A stretch of 64,000 bases of DNA from Stentor coeruleus (lineage: Eukaryota; Ciliophora; Heterotrichea; Heterotrichida; Stentoridae): contig MPUH01000083.1 in NCBI GenBank assembly GCA_001970955.1, positions 1-64,000 of the forward strand. Direction: 5' to 3'. Below are positions 14,000 through 23,400 of the stretch, piece by piece; the first letter of the stretch is position 1; each line of letters starts with the position of its first letter. Made by a program: the position numbers and the translations under genes. The notes under the pieces are model-generated. The model saw only the letters and a list, made by a program, of their open reading frames with translations. It had not been told where the DNA came from and did no database searches.

Positions 14000-14761
14000 A
14001 TGTCCAACTATCAGAAAGGCACAAAAAAATCCGTCAAGGAACTTATCAAAGACCAAAATCTCCGAGACAGTATCATTGAAGAAATGATGAGTCAAGATTT
14101 ACCAATGGAAGGATCCTTGAAAATTGAAATAAATTCAGAAAATGGAGTCAACTACCAATTAGGTTATGATGATTTAAACAAAGTTCTAAGCTTTTATGGA
14201 GAGCTTAGCGACTTCAAAATCCAAAACAATGTGGCATTCGCTACATTTTGTGATCCAGTTTCTGCATATTTTGCTCAGAAAACCTTAAACAACAAATATT
14301 TGAGTTTTGTTTCATGTTACCTTTTAGTATCATATGACACATGTCAAAAAACTTATATGACAGAACCTAATGCAAAATATACTTGTAGGTTTGAAATACA
14401 AATAGAAAATGATAAAGATTTCCAAGTTGCCAGAAGGCTTATTGGACCTAAAGGGAATAATATGAAAAAAATTGGGGAAATGTGCTCGAAAGGGTTGGGA
14501 AATGGGAAAATGCATGATTTTGTTAAACTTAGGCTACGTGGGAAAGGGTCTGGGTTTAAAGAAGGGGCTACTAAAGAAGAAAGTAATGAAAATTTACATT
14601 TGTGTGTGAGTTCGAAGTATCAGGATAAGTACAACATTGCTTGTGAAGAGATTTCGAAACTGATTTTACAGGTTTATAAAGACTATTTCAACTTTTGTAG
14701 GAATAGAGGACTTAGGACTGAGGTTCTGAGGCTTAAAAAATATGAAAGTATTCAGGAATAA
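14000..14761 (+). CDS. KH-domain RNA-binding protein
   Basis: In this 253-residue protein a single KH domain starts near residue 130 (CRFEIQIEND). It carries the GXXG loop in LIGPKGNNMKKIG at about 147-159, then the RLRGKGSGFKEG and NLHLCVSS strands typical of SF1/KHDC4-type KH domains. The N-terminal half (residues 45-115) looks like a degenerate RRM fold (FYGELSDFKIQNNVAFATF). A role in mRNA processing or binding is inferred from the family. Single exon. Confidence 0.85.
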   Translation: MSNYQKGTKKSVKELIKDQNLRDSIIEEMMSQDLPMEGSLKIEINSENGVNYQLGYDDLNKVLSFYGELSDFKIQNNVAFATFCDPVSAYFAQKTLNNKYLSFVSCYLLVSYDTCQKTYMTEPNAKYTCRFEIQIENDKDFQVARRLIGPKGNNMKKIGEMCSKGLGNGKMHDFVKLRLRGKGSGFKEGATKEESNENLHLCVSSKYQDKYNIACEEISKLILQVYKDYFNFCRNRGLRTEVLRLKKYESIQE

Positions 14762-15042
14762 TTTATTAATAGACAGAATCTTTATGGATGCTTTTATAGG
14801 ATGATTTATACAGTTTTTTTTTTCAATAGAAATATTTTTATGCTTAAGATTATGATTTAAGGTATATAAAATCATATTTCTTTATAGTTTTAGATTTAAT
14901 TGTATTGATAAATATAATTTGAATATATTTTCATGTATTATTTTAATAGTAATTACATTTAAGTATCATCAAATAAAGTCTATTTCTTTACAATATATAT
15001 CAAAGTAATGCAAAAAAAAAATATTGAAAATAATCATCTAAA

Positions 15043-16139
15043 TTAATAGCCTATACCATAAACTATAGCATCCTTAACCAAGATAAGCTCTGATATTTGC
15101 TTGTTAATATTCACCACAAGTTTATAAATTTCATTTTCTCTATCTATTATTGGTGCTAAAGCTCTACTAAGCTCTAGAGAATTAACTTCATTATCATGAT
15201 TTTCCTCTGATTCTTTTTTAGATTCCTCAACACATATCTTAACTTCCTCTTTATTCTCATCATTACTTTTAACTTCTGTTTCTAAGTTCTCAAGTTTCGC
15301 CTTTAAATCTTTTATCTCTTTTGAAATCTCATAATATTTTAAAATAGACGTAGCCCAAATATAAAGACCTGCACAAGTTATACTAACTTTTCTTATACTT
15401 TCTAAAGTTATATTAGGATATTCGTTGATTTTTTTTTGTATTTTATTTACTTGAGCTTGGGTTAGGCTATCTTTATGAAAAGTCATAATTCTATTTAAAT
15501 AATCAGCTTGTTTTATATAAGAACACTTTTCCATACAAGATTTTGGATGTTTAAAAATAATGCATATCAATCCAAGTACAAATTTCACTGAATGTGGAAA
15601 ATTTGCATAGCTTGCAATTTCAAAAAGACCTTTTTTAGTTACCAAACTCAAGTTATTATTAGCATTTTGGAGTAATGGTAAAATAGATGATATTTTGTTT
15701 TGAATTTGATTAATAAGTTCATTTTTTTTATCTTCATTTATTTGACCACTAGTTTTTTCTTGAGGTTGTTTATCTTTAGTTGAATATTTTTTTTATCTTC
15801 ATTTATTTGACCACTAGTTTTTTCTTGAGGTTGTTTATCTTTAGTTGAATAAATTGTTGGCAATTCTCTTGCGTTGTTTTTCAGGTTTGTAAACTCTGTA
15901 GCGAGGTTTTTTGATTGGGTGGAAAGTGATAGAAAATGCTGCATGGTTTTTTCGAATCCTTCTGCATGATTTGATGAGTTTAAGGATTGTAAAACATCAT
16001 GAATGGCGGTTAATAAAGCGATGTAGGATTCTGAGCTTGTCTGAAAAGAGTCATTTAAGAATAGTTCCAGCTTTTCAGATGTCTCAATACTTTCAGGACC
16101 ATGGAATGTTGATTTTATCAACTGGAAGTGTGAATTCAT
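15043..16139 (-). CDS. stand-alone dynein-stalk-like coiled-coil protein (split by a 65-bp duplication)
   Basis: Two frames on the same strand become one 343-residue frame when the exact 65-bp tandem duplication at 15722-15851 is counted once. The C-terminal part matches the stalk/microtubule-binding region of dynein heavy chains: NFPHSVKFVLGLICIIF near its start, then LNRIMTFHKDSLTQAQV, then ITLESIRKVSITCAGLYIWA leading into the returning coiled coil. No AAA+ module or linker is present and the protein is far shorter than any heavy chain. It may be a retained domain with its own microtubule role. As sequenced, the duplication shifts the frame and stops translation early, so either the assembly or the gene is broken. 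Confidence 0.75.
15722..15851. repeat. exact 65-bp tandem duplication inside a coding region
   Basis: Two identical 65-bp units (15722-15786, 15787-15851), each starting with a run of eight T. 65 is not a multiple of three, so the second copy shifts the frame. There is no N here, but the form is the same as the N-marked duplications elsewhere. Confidence 0.9.
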
Positions 16140-16646
16140 TATATTTATATAAGAAAACTATTATATAATAAAATCTAAATAATTCAAAAAAATGTTTTTA
16201 TAATGTAAGATCACAACAGAACATAATATTATTTTCAAAATCCTTCAAAAACTTACTTTGCATATAATTAATCTATTAAGTATATATAAAAATAAACAAA
16301 ACCTTGAACTCAGCAATATTATTATTCTTACTCCTTATAGAAGATTTTATAATATCAACTTCATTATCATATTTTTATATGATATTGCTGAATAGATTTA
16401 CAATGATATTTAAACTTAAATTTCATTTATTTCTCCTTCAGTTAAAAAGTCTTTTACTATCGCATTTCTTTTAATTTGTAAGGCGCATACAAAAGAATTG
16501 TCAACTTGATGAAAGTTTTTTGTTTAAGCACAGCTATCGAATACTGCTAAAATATCTTCTAAGATTCCTCTCGCATTGAAATTATATATGCTCGAAAACT
16601 ATTATAAACATCTCCTAATCAATCCTCAAGTCCATTATAATTCAAA
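16140..16646. other. intergenic with a possible coding relic
   Basis: On the minus strand about 16419-16580 reads ARGILEDILAVFDSCA, a stop, then KNFHQVDNSFVCALQIKRNA and VKDFLTEGEINEI before a stop. This looks protein-like but has no start and no usable intron. A small CAGCAATAT/ATATTGCTG inverted repeat spans 16313-16391. The rest is C-rich 5' flank of the next gene. Confidence 0.3.
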
Positions 16647-17960
16647 ATGGAAGAAGTTTTCACAGCAGAGTTTGTCGTCCATGAAGTTTCATGCTCTCTT
16701 CCTTACATATCAAAACCAGCTATCACAATCCGTTTCCTAGAATTCCCAACCCTAACCATATTCGGCTCAGTCCAAAAAGTCCTAATTTTCAACAAAGGTA
16801 AATCCTGCAAATTTTCAATGACCCTAACAACTTTAAGAGCAAGTTTAAAAAGATACCCACTCTATATAATGCTAGTTGATGCTTTACCAAATAATATAAA
16901 AATGTTAGGAACTGCAGCAGTTGATCTTTCAGCATTTGCCGACTGCGGTATTTCAACATGTTCAGATTTCAAACGTAATGTAATAAATTTGCATGACCCA
17001 ATAAAAAATGCAGTTGCCAAGTTAGATTTAAGTATATCAATATCACAATATACTGATGGGATAACACGTACTCCTAATGAAGTATTTGAGAAAATCAATT
17101 ATGAGAATCTTAAAGTAACTCCTATAGAAAAACAAGTTGAAATTGGGATTGGAACTGACCCTATGCCTTTAAGAATGCCAGGTAAAAATATGACTACAAC
17201 ATCGACTATGACTATAGAAAAAACAGAAGCTAAAGAAGTCCAAACTTCAGTTTTTCAAGAAAATTACTCCCCTCCGCCAATGTTTTTTACTAAATCTAAA
17301 GTTCCAACAAGACCTGCTTATTATCCTACAGTACCTCCATCATATAATCAGCCAGTGATAGAAGGACCATCTTCAGATATGCTGATTGATAAACTAATAA
17401 ACGAAATCCAACAACTAAAACAAGTCTCTGCATTACAACAAAACTGGAGCTATCCACCGGTTATGACTTTAAAACAACCTGAACAAATAAAAAATACAAA
17501 CCCATCAAAAGAAAGCTTACAAGAAAGCGTTAAAAGTAGTTCTCGTAGTGAAAGAAATAGTAAAAAATCCAGTTCTAGGGATAAAAAAAACTATGAAGGA
17601 AAAACTGTAAAACCAGGACAAGAAGCTCCATTAGTAGCTTCATCTTCAAGCGTTTTATCTCAAAGTCGAGCTATAAAAGAAAGTACATCTGAATACACAG
17701 AAGATTTTGAAGAAGAAAGTATTGTAAAAAGTTCAAGTCGAGAAGGGTTTACAAAATGCTATGTTTGTGGAGAATTCGTCAAAATCTCTGAAGCTAAAGA
17801 TCATCCGAATAATTGCAAAAAAATTAGAGAAAAAATATCACCACGAGGAGATAGTGGAGATACTTGGGGAAGAGATGCTATGAAATCAGTTAACAGTATT
17901 GCTGAAGTGTATGACAGTGACTTTGAAGAATGTAGTGAAAGTATTAGTTCTAATAGATAG
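16647..17960 (+). CDS. C2-domain protein, MAP10-like
   Basis: In this 437-residue protein, residues 1-150 form a C2-like beta domain with PAITIRFLEFPTLTIFG and KMLGTAAVDLSAF, patterns shared with MAP10-type microtubule-associated proteins. The middle is Ser/Lys-rich and probably disordered. Near residue 373 a CYVCGEFVKISEAKDHPNNC segment could bind one zinc ion (C2HC). It ends in an acidic Ser-rich tail. The family call is tentative, and a centriolar or ciliary C2 protein would fit equally. Single exon. Confidence 0.7.
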   Translation: MEEVFTAEFVVHEVSCSLPYISKPAITIRFLEFPTLTIFGSVQKVLIFNKGKSCKFSMTLTTLRASLKRYPLYIMLVDALPNNIKMLGTAAVDLSAFADCGISTCSDFKRNVINLHDPIKNAVAKLDLSISISQYTDGITRTPNEVFEKINYENLKVTPIEKQVEIGIGTDPMPLRMPGKNMTTTSTMTIEKTEAKEVQTSVFQENYSPPPMFFTKSKVPTRPAYYPTVPPSYNQPVIEGPSSDMLIDKLINEIQQLKQVSALQQNWSYPPVMTLKQPEQIKNTNPSKESLQESVKSSSRSERNSKKSSSRDKKNYEGKTVKPGQEAPLVASSSSVLSQSRAIKESTSEYTEDFEEESIVKSSSREGFTKCYVCGEFVKISEAKDHPNNCKKIREKISPRGDSGDTWGRDAMKSVNSIAEVYDSDFEECSESISSNR

Positions 17961-18027
17961 GGTATAATGTATGGGTTGTAAAGAAAATATCTACTTTAGG
18001 ATTAAGACTTGTGTAAAAAAAGTATTT

Positions 18028-18230
18028 GGATATAGATAAGAATATTGGGTTTTAATCATTGGGAGAAGTTTGATTTTAATTAGGTTTTTTTGTTGTTGTT
18101 GTAAATACGCGCTTGGTTTGATTTTTTTTNGGATATAGATAAGAATATTGGGTTTTAATCATTGGGAGAAGTTTGATTTTAATTAGGTTTTTTTTTGTTG
18201 TTGTAAATACGCGCTTGGCTTGATTTTTTT
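18028..18230. repeat. ~100-bp direct repeat around a single N
   Basis: Bases 18028-18129 and 18131-18230 match except for homopolymer or microsatellite length changes and one substitution, flanking the N at 18130. The mismatches suggest low-quality contig ends or two alleles. Confidence 0.85.
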
Positions 18231-18372
18231 AAATTTTTTGATGGAGAGAGGGCAAGTATTTTGGGCTTTGTGAAAATTTTCGACACATTCGAAGCAGTAA
18301 TCATGACTGCAGATATTGACAGCGCATTAATTTTTATAAACCCTAGGCAAACTCGTACATCCATACTATATC
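18183..18372 (-). pseudogene. relic of a RING-finger gene
   Basis: One minus-strand frame reads CAVNICSHDYCFECVENFHK then AQNTCPLSIKKFKKI, which is the C-x-H-x2-C-x2-C ... C-P core of a RING domain, with the final Cys replaced by Ser. A stop precedes it in frame. The upstream C-x2-C knuckle is only partly recoverable in a neighbouring frame (VCLGFIKIN). The stretch is richer in G+C than its surroundings. No 15-nt intron repairs it, so it looks decayed. Sequence error near the adjacent N junction is an alternative. Confidence 0.45.
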
Positions 18373-18487
18373 TTCTAATATTTTTTTCATTAAATTTCCG
18401 GGCTTGGGATCTTCTGTATAACTATGCAACTTCCTCAAAATCCCAATAAAAAATCCTTTTCTTCCTTTAAGAACTTGATTCCTTATA

Positions 18488-19543
18488 TTATTCTAAGCTA
18501 TACGTAACTTCATTTCCTCTAAAACTAAAACCACATGCTGTATTATCCTTCAGTACCCATAAGTTTTGAGAAAAACTAGCTGAAGAGCTCAGGGATTTCC
18601 TTTTATAAAACTCTTCCTTCTTTGTATCAAACACATAAACTTTCCTAGAATTTTTTCCAGTCTCATCAAATCCTCCAAGAATAAAAATTTCATCTTCCAC
18701 TTTGAAAACCCCCATTCCAACAAGTCCTCTAGGTAAATGAGCATTAATTTCAATCCAAATCCCATTATCATAAACTTCAACTTTAAGAACAGGACTATTT
18801 CTTGAATTAGCCCCTCCAAAAATCCAAGTCTTATTACCAGTTGAACAAGCACTTAGACCATATCTTTTATGATTTATTGAAGCTTCTGAATGCCAAAGAC
18901 CATCACCAAAGATTTCGACTGAATCTAAGGCTTGACCATTTATGCAACATCCACCAATTACAGCTGGAGAAAAGTTAATCCAAGTCATACAATGAAGTTC
19001 TCTGCCTATATGGAGACTAGGCAATTCGGTTGTAGAATAGGTGTGGATGTTAAGTAAAAAGACTTGAGTTGAGTCTTCTGCACCTCCAGTAATCATAATT
19101 TCATCATCACTAACTTGAATAGCTCTGCTCTTCCAATTAAACCTTGAGTTTTCAACATCATTTTCCAAAATCTTAAACACTTTATCATTAGTATAATCAC
19201 CAGAAACGGTATTATAGTTGCTTAATAAAGTTTCATGGAATTTGCCTTGGGTTTTTATCTGTCTATGTAAAGGTTGTAAGAATGTATGATTTTTTATAAC
19301 ATCTTCAGCACCAACAAGGCATTTACTATAGAGATTTTCTAAGCCTGAGCTTGGTAAAAGAGTTTTTTCAGGCTCTGAAGATATTGGCTCTTCTTTTGCG
19401 GGCTCAATATGCTTGGTTTCTTCTAAAGAGCTTTCAGGATTTTCATGCTTTGAAATTAAATGTTCATGCTCACTTGAATGAACTTCTTCATGTTTCGTCA
19501 CTTTAGAATGAATCTCTATAGTTGATTCAATCGGTTCTGCCAT
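18488..19543 (-). CDS. kelch-repeat protein
   Basis: This 351-residue protein has an N-terminal ~85 residues that are acidic and low-complexity (Glu/Ser/His). From about residue 135 there are four to five kelch blades, with GG-type turns at ITGGAEDS, VIGGCCING, IFGGANSRN and ILGGFDETG, each followed by a typical Tyr/Trp pattern. It is probably a partial or five-bladed beta-propeller for protein interaction. There is no BTB or F-box partner domain, so ubiquitin-ligase use is not indicated. Single exon. Confidence 0.85.
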   Translation of the reverse strand: MAEPIESTIEIHSKVTKHEEVHSSEHEHLISKHENPESSLEETKHIEPAKEEPISSEPEKTLLPSSGLENLYSKCLVGAEDVIKNHTFLQPLHRQIKTQGKFHETLLSNYNTVSGDYTNDKVFKILENDVENSRFNWKSRAIQVSDDEIMITGGAEDSTQVFLLNIHTYSTTELPSLHIGRELHCMTWINFSPAVIGGCCINGQALDSVEIFGDGLWHSEASINHKRYGLSACSTGNKTWIFGGANSRNSPVLKVEVYDNGIWIEINAHLPRGLVGMGVFKVEDEIFILGGFDETGKNSRKVYVFDTKKEEFYKRKSLSSSASFSQNLWVLKDNTACGFSFRGNEVTYSLE

Positions 19544-19757
19544 TTATCAATGGTCATATTTTCCCAAATAACTAGTTTATGTTTAGGGATGTGAAGATTA
19601 TAAGGGTATAGAATAGAACAAAAAATGTCATTTGAAAATACTTGATACTTGTGATGAGAAAAGATTGGGAATTGAATTGAACGGCATTTTGACTGGAAGT
19701 AAATCTTGTTAACCCTATTCTAATTATGTAAATATCTAAATCTAGGGATAAGAATGA

Positions 19758-20432
19758 TTAGACTGAAAAACACTTATGAGAACTTTTTTGTGCCTTGCTT
19801 TCTCGTTTAATTGTTTCCAAATCCACAGACAGCCATTTAAAAATTGTGGGATTCTTCATTACCATCTGAGAATAGCTTTGCGGATCCCAATATTTCCCAT
19901 TTTCATCTTCAGATGTTTTTTCTGTGCTTATAGAATTGTTTACGATTTTTTTTATCTGTTTTTTACTGAGGTTTAAGAAATTTCGTTCTTGTACTAGTGA
20001 CTCTAGTAATTTTCTCAGATCTCTTACATATATTTTATAGACACCATGAAGATCATAAATTCTCATAGATAAGTCGATTTTTTCTTTCATCCTTATTGAT
20101 ACCATCGTAATATTTTCTTTAACCAAAAGATCTTGGCTATCACTAAAAGCGCTGATTCCTGTGATGAACTCTCTAAAATTAATAACCCCATCAGAATTAC
20201 TGTCAAACATATGAAAAATCCTTTCCGAAATCATTGAAGTTTCACTCTTCTTAATACTCAAACAAAATTCCGACAAGTCAATAACCCCATCTTCAGTTTT
20301 CGACCTGGAAATCCTAAAGAAATGCACATACAATTTTTCTATAACAGTAGGTAAAAGTAAAGTCTGCTTCGAAAACTCTTCAAGTTCTGATCTTCTTAAT
20401 TTAGCAGGTTCCAACACTTGCTTATTTCCCAT
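19758..20432 (-). CDS. myristoylated EF-hand protein, calcineurin-B-like
   Basis: This 224-residue protein begins MGNKQV, a consensus myristoylation signal. One canonical EF loop, DSNSDGVINFREF, is at about residues 87-99. Preceding (SKTEDGVIDLSEF) and following (DLHGVYKIYVRDL) loops are degenerate. The order and length resemble calcineurin B, CBL and recoverin-type sensors. A calcineurin A gene lies at 38621-40018, so a regulatory pairing is conceivable but not shown. The paralogue-like protein at 10678-11334 has even weaker loops. Confidence 0.8.
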   Translation of the reverse strand: MGNKQVLEPAKLRRSELEEFSKQTLLLPTVIEKLYVHFFRISRSKTEDGVIDLSEFCLSIKKSETSMISERIFHMFDSNSDGVINFREFITGISAFSDSQDLLVKENITMVSIRMKEKIDLSMRIYDLHGVYKIYVRDLRKLLESLVQERNFLNLSKKQIKKIVNNSISTEKTSEDENGKYWDPQSYSQMVMKNPTIFKWLSVDLETIKRESKAQKSSHKCFSV

Positions 20433-20490
20433 TTACAATCTTATTATACAATACACAAACTTAAAACCTTATATTTTATCAAACAATTTT

Positions 20491-23400
20491 TTACTTATTT
20501 TTAAAAAATATTCTAACTTTTGCATATAAAAGTATCTTCTTAAAAAACCTCTTTAAAAACCCTTTATAAAATATCACAAGGCTTATACCTAAAATAACAT
20601 TCAATACAATACATATTCCAATATAACTTGATTCATTTAGCCTTTCAGTAATATAATTCTCACATAAATATTGAAACTCAGAAATTGCTGAATGAATATT
20701 GTGAATCCTTTTTAAATCAAATATTTCCGAACTATTAGTTTTACTTAACACCCAATTGTTTATATCATCAATTGTATTATCAATAGCACCTTTTAAACCA
20801 TTTAAAAAATAGTTTTCACAGTAAATGTTGTTATTACAAGGGGTGTTTAATAGGAAATTTTGTATTTTTGGGTCTTGATAATTATTTTTGAAATTTTCGG
20901 TGATTTGATGGATTTTTTGGTTTATGGTGTTGATTGTATTGGAGATATTAGAAGTTGTGGTGTATTCGGATTGGAGTGAATAGTATGAAATACTTGGGAA
21001 ATTTGTATAGTAATTTTCCCAGGCCCAGTAATAGGATGTATATAAATATAAATCTAATTGAAGCATGTCTATGATTGTGAGTTTTTTAAGGTCATGATGT
21101 AAAGAGTTTATAGGAGCAGTTACTAGTATATCTAAAAGGATAAAATAAACACTTAATATGCATGTTATGATAATTGCATATATAGTCCAACGTTTATTAA
21201 TATCAGGTCTTCGACTTCGGAATGTATCTTTTATTATATGGCTTTCTTGATGATAGACCTGCATACGTTTTATTAAACATTTTGATGTTTTCAGTAATGA
21301 GTCTTTTTTAATCGACAAAATCTGCCTTACTATTTTATTATAGTATTTGTCTACTTGTGTTAAATATAATAAAAAACTTATAGCGAAAAGTCCAGAGATA
21401 ATAATCTGCGGCAAAATAATCACCAGCATTAAATTTAGTTTCAGTTTATCCTTTTGATTATGGAAATTATCTGAGATTTTTTCTAAACTTCTAAGTGAGT
21501 GTACCAAAACATCATCCATAGTATTAGCATAAATCATCATAAATTCTATATTCTTCCAACTATCACTCGCAGTTAAAGTTTCAGCATTAATCGCTAATAT
21601 CCTTAAAGCTTGTATCAAATTAGTATTTTCTTCATATACAGTCCCATTAGATAATATAATTAAATGTACAACATTATTTGATAAATCAGAATTATCGTTT
21701 TTTATAATAATAGAATCACTGTTATAAAATTCATCTAAATTGTCATGCATAGCTATTGTAGCATTTTTAAGTAGTTCTTTATAGTAATTCGAAGTATCTG
21801 TAGAAAAAAATCCTAGGGAAATAAGTTGAAGTTTTCTAGCGGCAAAAGCAATTTCGATTAATTCGTTTGTCATATATGAAAATTTCTCAACAGTTTTGAA
21901 CTCTTCAAAGGAAATCAGATAAAAGTATAAGAAAGTTAAAATACCGATTATACTTAGAACACTGAATATGTAAAAAATGATTAAAGATACTTTGAGAATT
22001 TTGATTTTCTGGTCTAAACCTTGAAGGATTATAAGGTTGTCTTTTTTAGAACGGGCTGAGAGACTGAATGATTCAGATTCGTAGATGAGTTTTTGAGAAT
22101 CATATGAACTTTCGTTTTGAATTTGTTTACTTTCAAGTTTTTCTACTTTGGTTGTATCTAAAAGCTCAGTATGGGCATCAGAGAATTGGATTATTGATAG
22201 AGTANTGAATGATTCAGATTCGTAGATGAGTTTTTGAGAATCATATGAACTTTCGTTTTGAATTTGTTTGCTTTCAAGTTTTTCTACTTTGGTTGTATCT
22301 AAAAGCTCAGTATGGGCATCAGAGAATTGGATTATTGATAGAGTGTGACGTTTATGGATTGTTTTGAGCATTGAATTCTGACGGAAAATACTTCCACGAA
22401 CATTGGATATTTTTATGATAATAAAAGACATGCTCTTATACTTAAAACTCTTCGAAGTTATCCTCATCCTCTTCTTATTTTCATCCGCATAGTCAAATAT
22501 CGAATTTTCAATATAATTCTCAATAAATTTTGGTAAAAAATAACAAATATTCGTACTCAAAATCTGTGGTATAGTAAACCTATTACTATACCCTAAAACA
22601 TTATTTAAAAAGTTCCTCGAAATCCCAAGTATCGTGAAATTCTCAGAAAGTAGAATTTTTATTTCATATAATTTTTTACACGAAAACAATAAACAAGTTT
22701 TTTTTTTCCATCTAATCGGCAATAGATTAACTTCAATATCAATAAGCAAACTTTCAAAATCAAAAACAAACCTAAAACAATCTTCAAGTAAAACAAGTTT
22801 TTTTGTATCAATAAGCTTATTTGTTATAATCTCATAAGCAATTTTATCAAAAGGAGGGAAGAGGATATTCAAAATATTATCTGGGGCGATTTCTTTTTGT
22901 ATTGACAAAATTTCTAAGAAATTTTGATTCATTTCGAGGATGGCTCCTTGTTCATGTTTTTCTATGCTGAAAATACAGAAACCTGAAGAAGAGTCTAAAA
23001 CCCAGTTGGTTGTATTATCAAAGCTTTGATCAGAATTAATTGTTTTGGATAAATTTATGAACTTGCGACCTTTTTCGTCGTTTAGTATTATTGATAAAAA
23101 TGATCCATACATTTCTAGGTTTTCTTGGTTTTGGTAATCTTTCATTAGTTTGCTGTAGGTTTTAAGGGCCGATTTTAGAAAGTTTATTAGGAGGATGACT
23201 TTATTTTTTATTTTTGTTAGGCTTGGGTAACTTTTATGTAGTTCTGAACAGAGGGACAAGAGACTATGACAAACTTTAAGGTCGCTTTTTCTTGATTTTA
23301 AGCTTAAAAGGAAGTAATTTGAATAAACATGCTCAAGTACAGTAAAATTGTTTAGCATTTTTTCGCATTTTTGTAGTTGTATTGTTGATGATAAATTATT

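Noticed and set aside
18344-18359. GTACGAGTTTGCCTAG as a 16-nt intron in the RING relic
   Set aside because: Removing it leads to a stop within a few codons and does not join the RING core in frame.
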